Of a stretch of 64,000 nt of DNA, positions 8,958-17,832 are shown one piece after another. Each line of letters starts with the position of its first letter. The first letter of the stretch is position 1. This DNA comes from an uncultured Tenacibaculum sp. (GTDB taxonomy: Bacteria > Bacteroidota > Bacteroidia > Flavobacteriales > Flavobacteriaceae): assembly GCA_947493285.1 (NCBI GenBank), contig CANLQH010000001.1, positions 186,001-250,000 of the forward strand, read 5' to 3'. The notes under the pieces were generated by a model that worked only from the letters and a program-made list of their open reading frames with translations, was not told the origin of the DNA and did not search any database. Position numbers and translations under genes: made by a program.

Positions 8958-9974
8958 ATGGAAAAAATCAAAAGAATAATTATACCTCTTTTCATTGTTT
9001 TATCAATATTAGTGGTTAGTTCGTGTAGTAAAGAAGAAATTGTTTTGTCTCCAACTGATGCTGTCGGAAATTCAGGCGATTCTGGTTCTGGAAATTCAAA
9101 TTCTGGGGACTCCTCTAACTCAGGAAATCAAGAACAAGGAAGTGAAGGTGAAATAACATTATACAAAGTTGAAGGAGATAACATTTCTAAAATTAAAGAC
9201 TATAAAGTTTCTGGACAAGATTTAGAATATCAAAAAGATGTTGCTAAGCACAATCAAATTTGGGATTTGGTAAAAAAGATTGTCCCTTTAAACCAAAGGT
9301 CTAAAATGGGCGAATTCCTTATATATAATGGAGATATCACAGGAAGTGCTGGTTTTGTAGTTGAAATTAAGCAAGACTTATCTAGTTGGAAAATGGGAAT
9401 TGCAATTAATTATGCCTTTGAAGGAAGCTTTAATGCTAATGGAGAATTAGCCTACACTATTATTCATGAATTTGGTCATGTATTAACGCTAGATAACACT
9501 CAATTAGACTCTTCTATTAGTTCTGGAGATTGTAAAAATTATTATCCTGGCGAAGGTTGCGCTAAAGAGAATTCTTATATAAATGAATTGCACAGTAAGC
9601 ATTGGAAAGATATTTGGTCTGAATATGAAGAAGCTAAAAAAGATCAGAGTTCACAGCAAAAGTTTTATGATAAGTATAAGGAAAGATATGTAACACAGTA
9701 TGCTTCTACAAATCCAGGAGAAGATGTAGCTGAAGTATTTGCCACATTTGTAACTAAAAAAGAGAAACCTGCAGGAAATACAGGTGCTGAGAAGAAAATT
9801 TTACTAATGTATAATAGAAGTGAATTAGTAGACTTTAGAGATCATATTCGTAAAAACTTGCAGCTTAGAGGAAAAGGAAATACTGCTTCTTTTGAATTAC
9901 CTGAACCAGGTAAATGGAAACAAGCTAATACGTTTGGAAATCCTTTAAAAACAAAATGCAGACATAGACATTAA
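8958..9974 (+). CDS. Lipoprotein, putative zinc-binding metallopeptidase
   Basis: Lipobox VVSSCSKEE, Gly/Ser/Asn-rich linker, HEFGH zinc motif (TIIHEFGHVLTLDNT). Confidence 0.82.
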   Translation: MEKIKRIIIPLFIVLSILVVSSCSKEEIVLSPTDAVGNSGDSGSGNSNSGDSSNSGNQEQGSEGEITLYKVEGDNISKIKDYKVSGQDLEYQKDVAKHNQIWDLVKKIVPLNQRSKMGEFLIYNGDITGSAGFVVEIKQDLSSWKMGIAINYAFEGSFNANGELAYTIIHEFGHVLTLDNTQLDSSISSGDCKNYYPGEGCAKENSYINELHSKHWKDIWSEYEEAKKDQSSQQKFYDKYKERYVTQYASTNPGEDVAEVFATFVTKKEKPAGNTGAEKKILLMYNRSELVDFRDHIRKNLQLRGKGNTASFELPEPGKWKQANTFGNPLKTKCRHRH

Positions 9975-9980
9975 AAAATA

Positions 9981-10048
9981 AACGCTGTTGAGAGTGAGTA
10001 TAGAACCCCTCTACCCTTCAACTTAACTAAAAAGCTCTCGATGGCGTT
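9981..10048. other. Long imperfect stem-loop in intergenic region
   Basis: AACGCTGTTGAGAG (9981-9994) with CTCTCGATGGCGTT (10035-10048): 14 contiguous pairs including 3 G-U. Confidence 0.55.
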
Positions 10049-10066
10049 AATCTAAAAAAAAGAAAT

Positions 10067-10456
10067 ATGAAATATTCAATTATAATATTAGTCACTTTTT
10101 TTATAGTTAGCTGCTCTTCTTCAAAGCACTTAAAAGAAGATGCCTTACTATATTATGGCAAAACAGCATGCTTAGGAAAATGCCCTGTGTTTGATATGTA
10201 CATTTTTGAAGATGGAAAAGTAATGTATGAAGGTCTTAAAAATGTTGATTTAAAAGGTAAACATGAGTTTAAACTAACATCAAAAGAAATTGAAGAAATA
10301 AAACAAGAGCTCGAAACAATCGCTTTTTCATCTGAAGAGAAAATTAAAAGAGATGTACCTAATGTAGTTTTAAAAATAAAAGGAAACAAGTTAGTTACTC
10401 AGTACAAAGAAAAGATTAAAAATTTAATGATATTGCTTGAAAAAATAAAGTCATAA
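10067..10456 (+). CDS. DUF6438-like lipoprotein
   Basis: Lipobox FIVSCSSSK and CLGKCPVFDMYIFEDGKVMYEG. Confidence 0.72.
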   Translation: MKYSIIILVTFFIVSCSSSKHLKEDALLYYGKTACLGKCPVFDMYIFEDGKVMYEGLKNVDLKGKHEFKLTSKEIEEIKQELETIAFSSEEKIKRDVPNVVLKIKGNKLVTQYKEKIKNLMILLEKIKS

Positions 10457-10470
10457 TTTTTGTTTGTTTT

Positions 10471-10498
10471 AAAAGACCATGTAAAAGTGGTCTTTTTT
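10471..10498 (+). terminator. Rho-independent terminator
   Basis: AAAAGACCA…TGGTCTTTTTT. Confidence 0.8.
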
Positions 10499-10531
10499 AT
10501 GCGAATAACTTTCTAGTCGCAATAAAGGCAG

Positions 10532-10539
10532 TACATTTG
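10532..10539 (+). promoter_or_regulatory. -7 promoter element TACATTTG
   Basis: TAnnTTTG match only 4 nt before ATG 10544. Confidence 0.6.
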
Positions 10540-10543
10540 CTGA

Positions 10544-11749
10544 ATGCAAAAACAAAAAGAGCAATCAAAGCTTGAATTTATTGCCTTAATGGCATCTTTA
10601 ATGTCGTTAGTAGCCTTGTCTATCGATGCGTTATTACCTGCTTTAGAACAAATAGGAATTAGTCTTAGTGTTCAACAAAACTCTAATGATAATCAGCTAT
10701 TAGTAACCATGATTTTTTTAGGATTAGGGTTTGGTCAATTAATATCTGGCCCTGTTTCTGATAGTTTAGGAAGAAAACCCGTTATCTATGGAGGTTTTTT
10801 ACTTTTTGTCATCGCTAGTTTTATATGTGTAAGTGCTACTAGTTTAGAAATGATGGTTTTTGGACGTATTTTACAAGGTATCGGGCTTTCTGCTCCAAGA
10901 ACCATAAGTATCGCTATGGTTAGAGATAGTTTTAGTGGTGATTATATGGCGAAAATCATGTCGTTTATTGTTGTTATTTTTATTTTGGTTCCGGTAATAG
11001 CACCAGCTTTAGGTAAATTAATGTTAGATGCTTATGGATGGAAATCAATATTTTATAGTCAATTAATTTTTGGAGTTTTAGTAATGTTTTGGTTATGGAA
11101 ACGTCAGCCGGAAACTTTAAAAGAAGAGAATAAAATAAAACTATCGTTAAATCTTTTTGTTGATGGAACAAAAGAGTTTGTAAAACATAAACAGGCAATA
11201 GTTTTTACATTGATTTCTGGTTTTATTACAGGGTCGTTTATGGTGTACTTAAGCGCTTCACAACAAATTTTTCAAGAGCAATATAATCTAGTTGATGAAT
11301 TTCCATACATATTTGCTGGTTTAGCAATTTCAGTTGGATTTGCTACTTTTTTAAACGGAACACTTGTAATGAAACTAGGAATGCAAAAGTTAGTTTCTAT
11401 TTTTTTAATTGTATTTACCTTAATTCCTGTTGCTTATATTTTTCTTTTTTATCAGAAAGAAAACCCTAGTATAACAATATTATTAACCTTTTTTGGATTG
11501 CAATTTTTTGCCATCGGTTTCCTTTTTGGAAATCTAAGAGCTTTAGCAATGCAACCAGTTGGTCATATTGCTGGAATTGGTGCAGCAATCAATGGATTTG
11601 TATCTACAATTATGGCAGTACCCATTGCGACATATATAGGTAAATTTGTTGTAACCACTACTCTACCTCTATTTGTAGGATTTTTAATTTGTGGTACTTT
11701 ATCATTAATTTTATTTAATCTAGTTTATTTAAAATCATTTACTAAGTAG
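10544..11749 (+). CDS. MFS multidrug efflux transporter, Bcr/CflA family
   Basis: 12-TM pattern; GFGQLISGPVSDSLGRKPVIYGG, GRILQGIGLSAPRTISIAMVRD. Confidence 0.92.
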   Translation: MQKQKEQSKLEFIALMASLMSLVALSIDALLPALEQIGISLSVQQNSNDNQLLVTMIFLGLGFGQLISGPVSDSLGRKPVIYGGFLLFVIASFICVSATSLEMMVFGRILQGIGLSAPRTISIAMVRDSFSGDYMAKIMSFIVVIFILVPVIAPALGKLMLDAYGWKSIFYSQLIFGVLVMFWLWKRQPETLKEENKIKLSLNLFVDGTKEFVKHKQAIVFTLISGFITGSFMVYLSASQQIFQEQYNLVDEFPYIFAGLAISVGFATFLNGTLVMKLGMQKLVSIFLIVFTLIPVAYIFLFYQKENPSITILLTFFGLQFFAIGFLFGNLRALAMQPVGHIAGIGAAINGFVSTIMAVPIATYIGKFVVTTTLPLFVGFLICGTLSLILFNLVYLKSFTK

Positions 11750-11751
11750 TT

Positions 11752-12447
11752 ATGACTGTTGATATTTTATATGAAGATGAGTATATCATCTGTGTATCTA
11801 AACCTAACAATATAGTTGTACATCATGCACATCATTCTAGAAATGTTGCTGATGAAGAATCGCTATTACAATTACTTTTTAAAAATTTTGAAAAGAAATT
11901 CTATCCTATACATCGTTTAGATAGAAAAACTTCAGGGATAATATTACTAGCAAAGGAGACTACATATGTTTCTAAATTTCAAGAGTTGTTTACAAATAAT
12001 GAAATTCAGAAAACTTATTATGGTGTTGTTAGAGGGCATTCACCAGAATCGGTAGTTATAGATTCACCTGTTAAAGGTAGAGATGCTAATGTGTATAAAG
12101 ATGCAGAAACTCATTTTAAAACAGTAGATAAAACCATTGTTGATATCCCTGTAAAACCTTATGATACTTCAAGATATAGCTTAGTTGAAATGAAGCCCAA
12201 AACTGGTAGATTACATCAGCTACGTATTCATACAAATAAAATTAGCCACCCGCTAATTGGAGACCCTAAATACGGGGATAAAAATCACAATGTAATGTTT
12301 ATTGACAATTTTAATTGTGAAAATCTATTTCTACACGCATATTCTCTTGAGTTTAAGCATCCATTTACTGAAGAAAATCATTTAATCAAAGCAGATTTCC
12401 CAAGAGATTGGTCTATTATTTTCGATCGTTTTAAATGGTCTATTTAA
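11752..12447 (+). CDS. Pseudouridine synthase, RluA/TruC family
   Basis: YPIHRLDRKTSGIILLAK; KPKTGRLHQLRIHTNKISHPLIGDPKYG. Confidence 0.92.
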   Translation: MTVDILYEDEYIICVSKPNNIVVHHAHHSRNVADEESLLQLLFKNFEKKFYPIHRLDRKTSGIILLAKETTYVSKFQELFTNNEIQKTYYGVVRGHSPESVVIDSPVKGRDANVYKDAETHFKTVDKTIVDIPVKPYDTSRYSLVEMKPKTGRLHQLRIHTNKISHPLIGDPKYGDKNHNVMFIDNFNCENLFLHAYSLEFKHPFTEENHLIKADFPRDWSIIFDRFKWSI

Positions 12448-12986
12448 GAAAATAATACTAAAAATAATACCGGAAAAAGCATACCAGCTATCGCTAGCTT
12501 CCACCCTCTTTTAGAAAATCCATTTTTTCCTGCTGGAATTAGAATTCCAGTGATTGCTATTAATAACATTGCTACTCCGAAAATATCAGAATACCAAATC
12601 CAAAAACTATTGGTTGATTTATGTAAATACATAGAATGACCAATAATTGGTACTTTTCGTTTAAATTCTAAACTACCTTTTCCTGTTTTTACATCAGCAT
12701 CTAAAACAGCATTATCTTTAAAGTAAATGCGCAATTTTTCGTTACGAACCCTATGACCGTCATATTTTACATCAAGACTTTTAGTTTGCTCAATTAAAAA
12801 CTCTTTTGTAATATTTTTTGCATCTTCTGGTAAATTTAATTCAACCTCTTTATTTTCGTATGTATAATCCATAGGATACCAATCTTGCCTATGGTTTAAA
12901 ATAATTCCTGAAAAAGAAAAAGCAATTATTAAACCTACATAAAAGTAAGCGAAATCTCTGTGTAAGCTACGGTTTGTAATTTTCAT
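12444..12986 (-). CDS. PepSY-associated TM domain protein
   Basis: SLHRDFAYFYVGLIIAFSFSGIILNH…LHKSTNSFWIWYSDIFGVAMLLIAITGI. Confidence 0.82.
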   Translation of the reverse strand: MKITNRSLHRDFAYFYVGLIIAFSFSGIILNHRQDWYPMDYTYENKEVELNLPEDAKNITKEFLIEQTKSLDVKYDGHRVRNEKLRIYFKDNAVLDADVKTGKGSLEFKRKVPIIGHSMYLHKSTNSFWIWYSDIFGVAMLLIAITGILIPAGKNGFSKRGWKLAIAGMLFPVLFLVLFS

Positions 12987-13063
12987 TTAAAATAGTTTAT
13001 TAGTATTCAAATATATTAGAATTAATCTAAATAAGTAATGTGTAGAGTGAATTTATGCAAAAA

Positions 13064-13091
13064 AAAAGAGCTACATTTCTGTAACTCTTTT
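13064..13091 (-). terminator. Terminator of Lrp-like gene
   Basis: AAAAGAGcTACA-tttc-TGTAaCTCTTTT. Confidence 0.65.
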
Positions 13092-13108
13092 CTAAAATCT
13101 ATAAAAGA

Positions 13109-13588
13109 TTATATCTCTTTAAAAATAGCGTGCATTAAACGTTTTTTATCGTTAATGCTTTCTTCTAAAGAAATCATAGTTTCTGTTCTGTTAACACCAT
13201 GAATATCATCTATTTGATAAATAATATCTTTTGCATCGTTAGTGCTTTTTGCTCTTACTTTACAAAAAATATTATACTTACCAGCAGTAACATATGCCAC
13301 GGTAACATTTGGTATTAATCGTAAATTATCTAAAACATGTTGTGTCATAGATGTTTTTTCTAAGAATACACCCACATGAGCAATAAAAGAATATCCCATT
13401 TTTTCATAATTCAACGTAAGTGTTGAACCTTGAATAATACCTTCATCTTCCATCTTTTTTACACGTACGTGAATGGTACCAGCTGAAACTAGTAGCTTTT
13501 TTGCAATGTCTGTAAATGGTGTACGAGCATTCTCGATTAAAATGTCTAAAATTTGATGATCAATTTCATCTAATACGAACTTCTTCAT
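13109..13588 (-). CDS. Lrp/AsnC-family transcriptional regulator
   Basis: LDEIDHQILDILIENARTPFTDIAKKLLVSAGTIHVRVKKMEDEGII. Confidence 0.93.
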   Translation of the reverse strand: MKKFVLDEIDHQILDILIENARTPFTDIAKKLLVSAGTIHVRVKKMEDEGIIQGSTLTLNYEKMGYSFIAHVGVFLEKTSMTQHVLDNLRLIPNVTVAYVTAGKYNIFCKVRAKSTNDAKDIIYQIDDIHGVNRTETMISLEESINDKKRLMHAIFKEI

Positions 13589-13670
13589 TTTTTTGTTTTC
13601 TTCAAGTAGTATTGCTAAAATATATATTTTTTCTAATTATAAGAAGCTTTTGTTGAGAAAAATTTAAAGA

Positions 13671-14723
13671 TTATTGTTTTTTATTGAATTCTTTATGAGC
13701 AAGGTATGAAGATAAATTGCCCTCTTTTTCTTTAGTTAAAGCTAATGCAAATTTACCATTTTCTACTTTCTCTACATACTGATAAGCCACATCTTTTTCA
13801 TTATTTTTCGATCGATAAATAACATCGTAGAAGTTCTTGATATTGTTTGGAATAGCTAAATATTCAGTGTAATTTTTAAAATTATCAGCTATTGAAATAT
13901 GATGAATTCCTTGTAATAAAGCATAAAAGTTATACTTTCTTACGATTTCTCTTTCATAATCATCCGGAAAGTGACCTGCTTCTATTAAGATTGTGTTGTG
14001 TCCTAACTTTTGAAAATTATCACCCGTTGCGGTTGGGTAAAACTCATCCGTATAACGACCGATATGATTTGGAATTAATTGTTGTAATAAAGAATTCATA
14101 GCTACAATTACATTCATTGTCTCTTTTCTTCCTTCAGTAATTTTTCTGGTCTCTTCTTCAGATGGAGCTAAAAAAGATATTGTTGCAGGATTTTTGGTTC
14201 CTTCTACTCCAAATATAGTTCGTTGATCATGCAAATTGAAGCAAAAATCTGGATTAAAATCGTCTAAAATTTCACGTAAAATTTTACTTTCTTTAGCTTT
14301 TAAGTCAACCGCATCTCTATTTAAATCAATATTATTGCTGTTAACTCTTGTATAGACCTCCGCCCCATCAGGATTTAATAATGGAACAATTATCAGCTGA
14401 CAGTTATTAAAAATAGATTTTACAATTTCTGAATCAGGATATAGTTTTATAAAATTTAGAAAATCAAACACAGCTTTAGTACCTGTGCTTTCATTTCCGT
14501 GCATCTGACTCCAAATAAGTATTTTTCTTTTACCAGAGCCAAATTTTAATTTATAAATATCTCTATCTTCTTCAGATTTACCAGTTATACTAAAATTAAT
14601 AGCTGGGTGTAAATCAGTAAATAAAGGTTTAATGTCTTTTAGGGTAATCCATCTACCAGAAATCTTAGTCTCTTTAATTTTCGAGTAATTATCTTCTAAA
14701 AAAGTGGTAGTTATTAAATTCAT
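13671..14723 (-). CDS. M14-family zinc carboxypeptidase
   Basis: SQMHGNESTGTKAVFDFLNF…NPDGAEVYTRVNSNNIDLNRDA…NLHDQ. Confidence 0.9.
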   Translation of the reverse strand: MNLITTTFLEDNYSKIKETKISGRWITLKDIKPLFTDLHPAINFSITGKSEEDRDIYKLKFGSGKRKILIWSQMHGNESTGTKAVFDFLNFIKLYPDSEIVKSIFNNCQLIIVPLLNPDGAEVYTRVNSNNIDLNRDAVDLKAKESKILREILDDFNPDFCFNLHDQRTIFGVEGTKNPATISFLAPSEEETRKITEGRKETMNVIVAMNSLLQQLIPNHIGRYTDEFYPTATGDNFQKLGHNTILIEAGHFPDDYEREIVRKYNFYALLQGIHHISIADNFKNYTEYLAIPNNIKNFYDVIYRSKNNEKDVAYQYVEKVENGKFALALTKEKEGNLSSYLAHKEFNKKQ

Positions 14724-14724
14724 A

Positions 14725-16191
14725 TTATAAAGAAAACCAATCTGCTACTAATTCCTTTTCAATAGGTTTAACAGAAGTATGTATATAATCATTCTTAATC
14801 ATATCATATTTATAATCTTTAGACCATTCTTCTATATTGTTAGCTAGTGTTTTTAAAGAGTTACAAATAAAACCAACTTCTTCATTAGTTATTGTAGGGT
14901 GAATTGATAAACGAACCCAACCAGGTTTTTCAGTATTACATCCTTCTAAAATCTGATCTTTAATTTTGTGAGATGTATCTTGATCTACATTTAATAAAAA
15001 ATGCCCATAAGTACCAGCACACGAGCAGCCTCCCCTAGTTTGAATACCAAAACGATCGTTTAATAATTTAACAACTAAGTTGAAGTGGTACTTTTCAAAA
15101 TAAAAAGAGAAAATGCTCAATCTATCTTTATGATTTGGTGCTAATATTTTAACGCCATCTATACTTTCTAAACAATCAAAAAGTAAAGGATTAATTTCAT
15201 CCTCACGTTTTTTCATGTTATCAGTTCCCATTTGATCTTTTAACTGAATACACAATGCTATTTTTATAGTTTGTAAAAAAGCTGGTGTACCTCCGTCTTC
15301 GCGAGTTTCTACATCATCAAAATAATCATGTCCTCCCCAAGGATTTGTATAACTAACCGTACCTCCACCTGGGTTATCAGGAACCATGTTTTTATATAAT
15401 TTCTTATTGAAAATTAAAACTCCAGAACTACCTGGACCTCCTAAAAATTTATGTGGAGAAAAGAAAATTGCATCTAAATATTCATCTTCTTTTTCTGGAT
15501 GCATATCAATATCTACATAAGGTGCAGAACATGCAAAATCTACGAAACAAAGTCCGCCATATTTATGAATTAAAGCGGCTATTTTATGGTAATCTGTTTT
15601 AATACCTGTAACATTCGATCCCGCAACTATTGAAGCTATTTTTATAGGTCGATCTTTATATTGTTGAATCGTTTCTTCAAACTTATGTAAACATACTAAA
15701 CCAGCGTCATTACAAGGAACTACCACTACATCAGCAATCGTTTCGATCCAAGAAGTTTGGTTTGAATGATGCTCCATATGAGAAACAAAAACGATTGGTT
15801 TTAACTCTTCAGGGACTTCAGTATGATCTTTTAAACTCTCCGTAATTTTTAAACCTAAAATACGTTGAAATTTGTTTACAACTCCCGTCATACCAGAACC
15901 TTCAGTGATTAACACATCATCTTTTGATGCATTCACATGATTTTTAATAATATTTCTGGCTTCATGATATGCTAATGTCATAGCAGCACCTGAAGTAGAA
16001 GTTTCGGTATGGGTATTGGCTACAAAAGGACCAAATTTATTTAATAAACTCTCTTCGATAGGTCTATACAGTCTACCACTAGCAGTCCAATCAGAATAAA
16101 TCATTTTTTGCTCACCATAAGGTGATTGATAAGTCTGGTTGATACCTACAATGTTTTTTCTAAAAGTATCAAAAAACTGTTCTAAATTCAT
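14725..16191 (-). CDS. Class V aminotransferase (cysteine desulfurase-like fold)
   Basis: YSDWTASGRLYRPIEE, SHMEHHSNQTSWIE, VDFACSAPYVDIDM, FSPHKFLGGPGSSG. Confidence 0.9.
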   Translation of the reverse strand: MNLEQFFDTFRKNIVGINQTYQSPYGEQKMIYSDWTASGRLYRPIEESLLNKFGPFVANTHTETSTSGAAMTLAYHEARNIIKNHVNASKDDVLITEGSGMTGVVNKFQRILGLKITESLKDHTEVPEELKPIVFVSHMEHHSNQTSWIETIADVVVVPCNDAGLVCLHKFEETIQQYKDRPIKIASIVAGSNVTGIKTDYHKIAALIHKYGGLCFVDFACSAPYVDIDMHPEKEDEYLDAIFFSPHKFLGGPGSSGVLIFNKKLYKNMVPDNPGGGTVSYTNPWGGHDYFDDVETREDGGTPAFLQTIKIALCIQLKDQMGTDNMKKREDEINPLLFDCLESIDGVKILAPNHKDRLSIFSFYFEKYHFNLVVKLLNDRFGIQTRGGCSCAGTYGHFLLNVDQDTSHKIKDQILEGCNTEKPGWVRLSIHPTITNEEVGFICNSLKTLANNIEEWSKDYKYDMIKNDYIHTSVKPIEKELVADWFSL

Positions 16192-16291
16192 AATCTGATT
16201 CGTATTGGGGTTTAAAATTAAGGTTCTTAAATGACCTTATCTAAAACATTTATAATATTAACTAAATACTATCTTTTGTTTAAATACAGTA

Positions 16292-17683
16292 TTATTTTAT
16301 TATTTCTTTTATCTCATCAATAACTCTAACAGCTAATGCATCAGCAGCTTCTTGACTTGTGCTTTCTGTATAAATTCTAATAATTGGCTCAGTATTCGAT
16401 TTACGTAAATGCACCCACTCGTTTTCAAAATCGATTTTTACGCCATCAATTGTATTTACATCTTCATTTTTATACTTATCAGCCATGGTTTCTAAAATCT
16501 TATCAACATCAATTTGTGGTGTTAATTGGATTTTATTTTTACTCATAAAATAACTAGGATACGAATCTCTAAGTTCTTTACAAGACATTTTTTTATGTGC
16601 TAAGTGTGACAGAAACAAAGCAACACCTACTAAAGAATCACGACCGTAATGAGAAGCTGGATAAATAATTCCACCATTTCCTTCTCCACCAATTACCGTA
16701 TCGGTATCTTTCATCATTTGTACAACGTTTACCTCACCTACTGCAGAAGCAGTATAAGCTCCTCCATGTTTTTCTGTTACATCACGTAAAGCTCTAGATG
16801 ATGATAAGTTAGAAACGGTATTTCCTCCTCCTAATCTTCCTAATACATAATCAGCACAAGCAACTAAAGTGTATTCTTCACCAAACATAGATCCATCTTC
16901 AGAAATTAAAGCTAAACGATCAACATCTGGATCAACTACAATACCTAAATCAGCTTTTTTCTTAACGACTAATTCAGAAATATCAGTTAAGTGCTCTTTT
17001 AAAGGTTCTGGATTGTGAGGGAATTCTCCATTAGGCTCACAGTATAACTCAATACATTTTACACCTAATTCTTTTAACAAAGCAGGAATAAAGATTCCTC
17101 CTGTAGAATTAACTCCATCTACAACAACCTTAAATTTTGCTTTTTTAATAGCTTTTACATCTACTAAATCTAGTTTTAAAACTTCTTTAATATGCTTTTT
17201 TAAATACTTTTTATTCTTTCTGTACTTACCTAAATCGTCAACTTCAGCAAAAGAAAAATCTTCGCTTTCAGCTAGTTTTAAAATTTCTTCACCATCTGCA
17301 CCATTTAAAAACTCTCCTTTTTCATTTAATAATTTTAAAGCATTCCATTGTTTTGGATTGTGAGAAGCTGTTAAGATAATTCCTCCTTCAGCTTTTTCTA
17401 ACGGAACAGCTACTTCAACAGTTGGTGTGGTAGATAAACCTAAATCAACTACATCTATACCCAAACCAACTAAAGTGTTTGCTACTAAATTACTTATCAT
17501 TTTGCCCGATATACGAGCATCTCTACCTAAAACTACTTTTATTTTTTTAGCATCTGGATTTCTCTTTTTTATAAAAGCTCCGTAAGCAGAAGCGAATTTT
17601 ACAGCATCAATAGGTGTTAAATTATCACCAGTGTTTCCACCGATTGTACCTCTGATTCCTGATATAGATTTGATAAGTGTCAT
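16292..17683 (-). CDS. glmM: Phosphoglucosamine mutase
   Basis: SISGIRGTIGG, GGIILTASHNPKQWNALK, DPDVDRLALI, GEGNGGII, RKSNTEPIIRIYTES. Confidence 0.92.
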   Translation of the reverse strand: MTLIKSISGIRGTIGGNTGDNLTPIDAVKFASAYGAFIKKRNPDAKKIKVVLGRDARISGKMISNLVANTLVGLGIDVVDLGLSTTPTVEVAVPLEKAEGGIILTASHNPKQWNALKLLNEKGEFLNGADGEEILKLAESEDFSFAEVDDLGKYRKNKKYLKKHIKEVLKLDLVDVKAIKKAKFKVVVDGVNSTGGIFIPALLKELGVKCIELYCEPNGEFPHNPEPLKEHLTDISELVVKKKADLGIVVDPDVDRLALISEDGSMFGEEYTLVACADYVLGRLGGGNTVSNLSSSRALRDVTEKHGGAYTASAVGEVNVVQMMKDTDTVIGGEGNGGIIYPASHYGRDSLVGVALFLSHLAHKKMSCKELRDSYPSYFMSKNKIQLTPQIDVDKILETMADKYKNEDVNTIDGVKIDFENEWVHLRKSNTEPIIRIYTESTSQEAADALAVRVIDEIKEIIK

Positions 17684-17783
17684 ATTAATTTTTATTTGAA
17701 CACAAATATAACGGTATTTAAGAAAATACGATAAAACTTAGAAGGGTTTAACTGTAACAAATGTTACAATTAAGTGCATAAAA

Positions 17784-17809
17784 AAAACCGCTACATATGT
17801 AGCGGTTTT
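17784..17809 (-). terminator. Terminator of rpsA
   Basis: Perfect palindrome AAAACCGCTACATATGTAGCGGTTTT. Confidence 0.88.
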
Positions 17810-17832
17810 ATAAAGTTTATAATATCAGAGAT

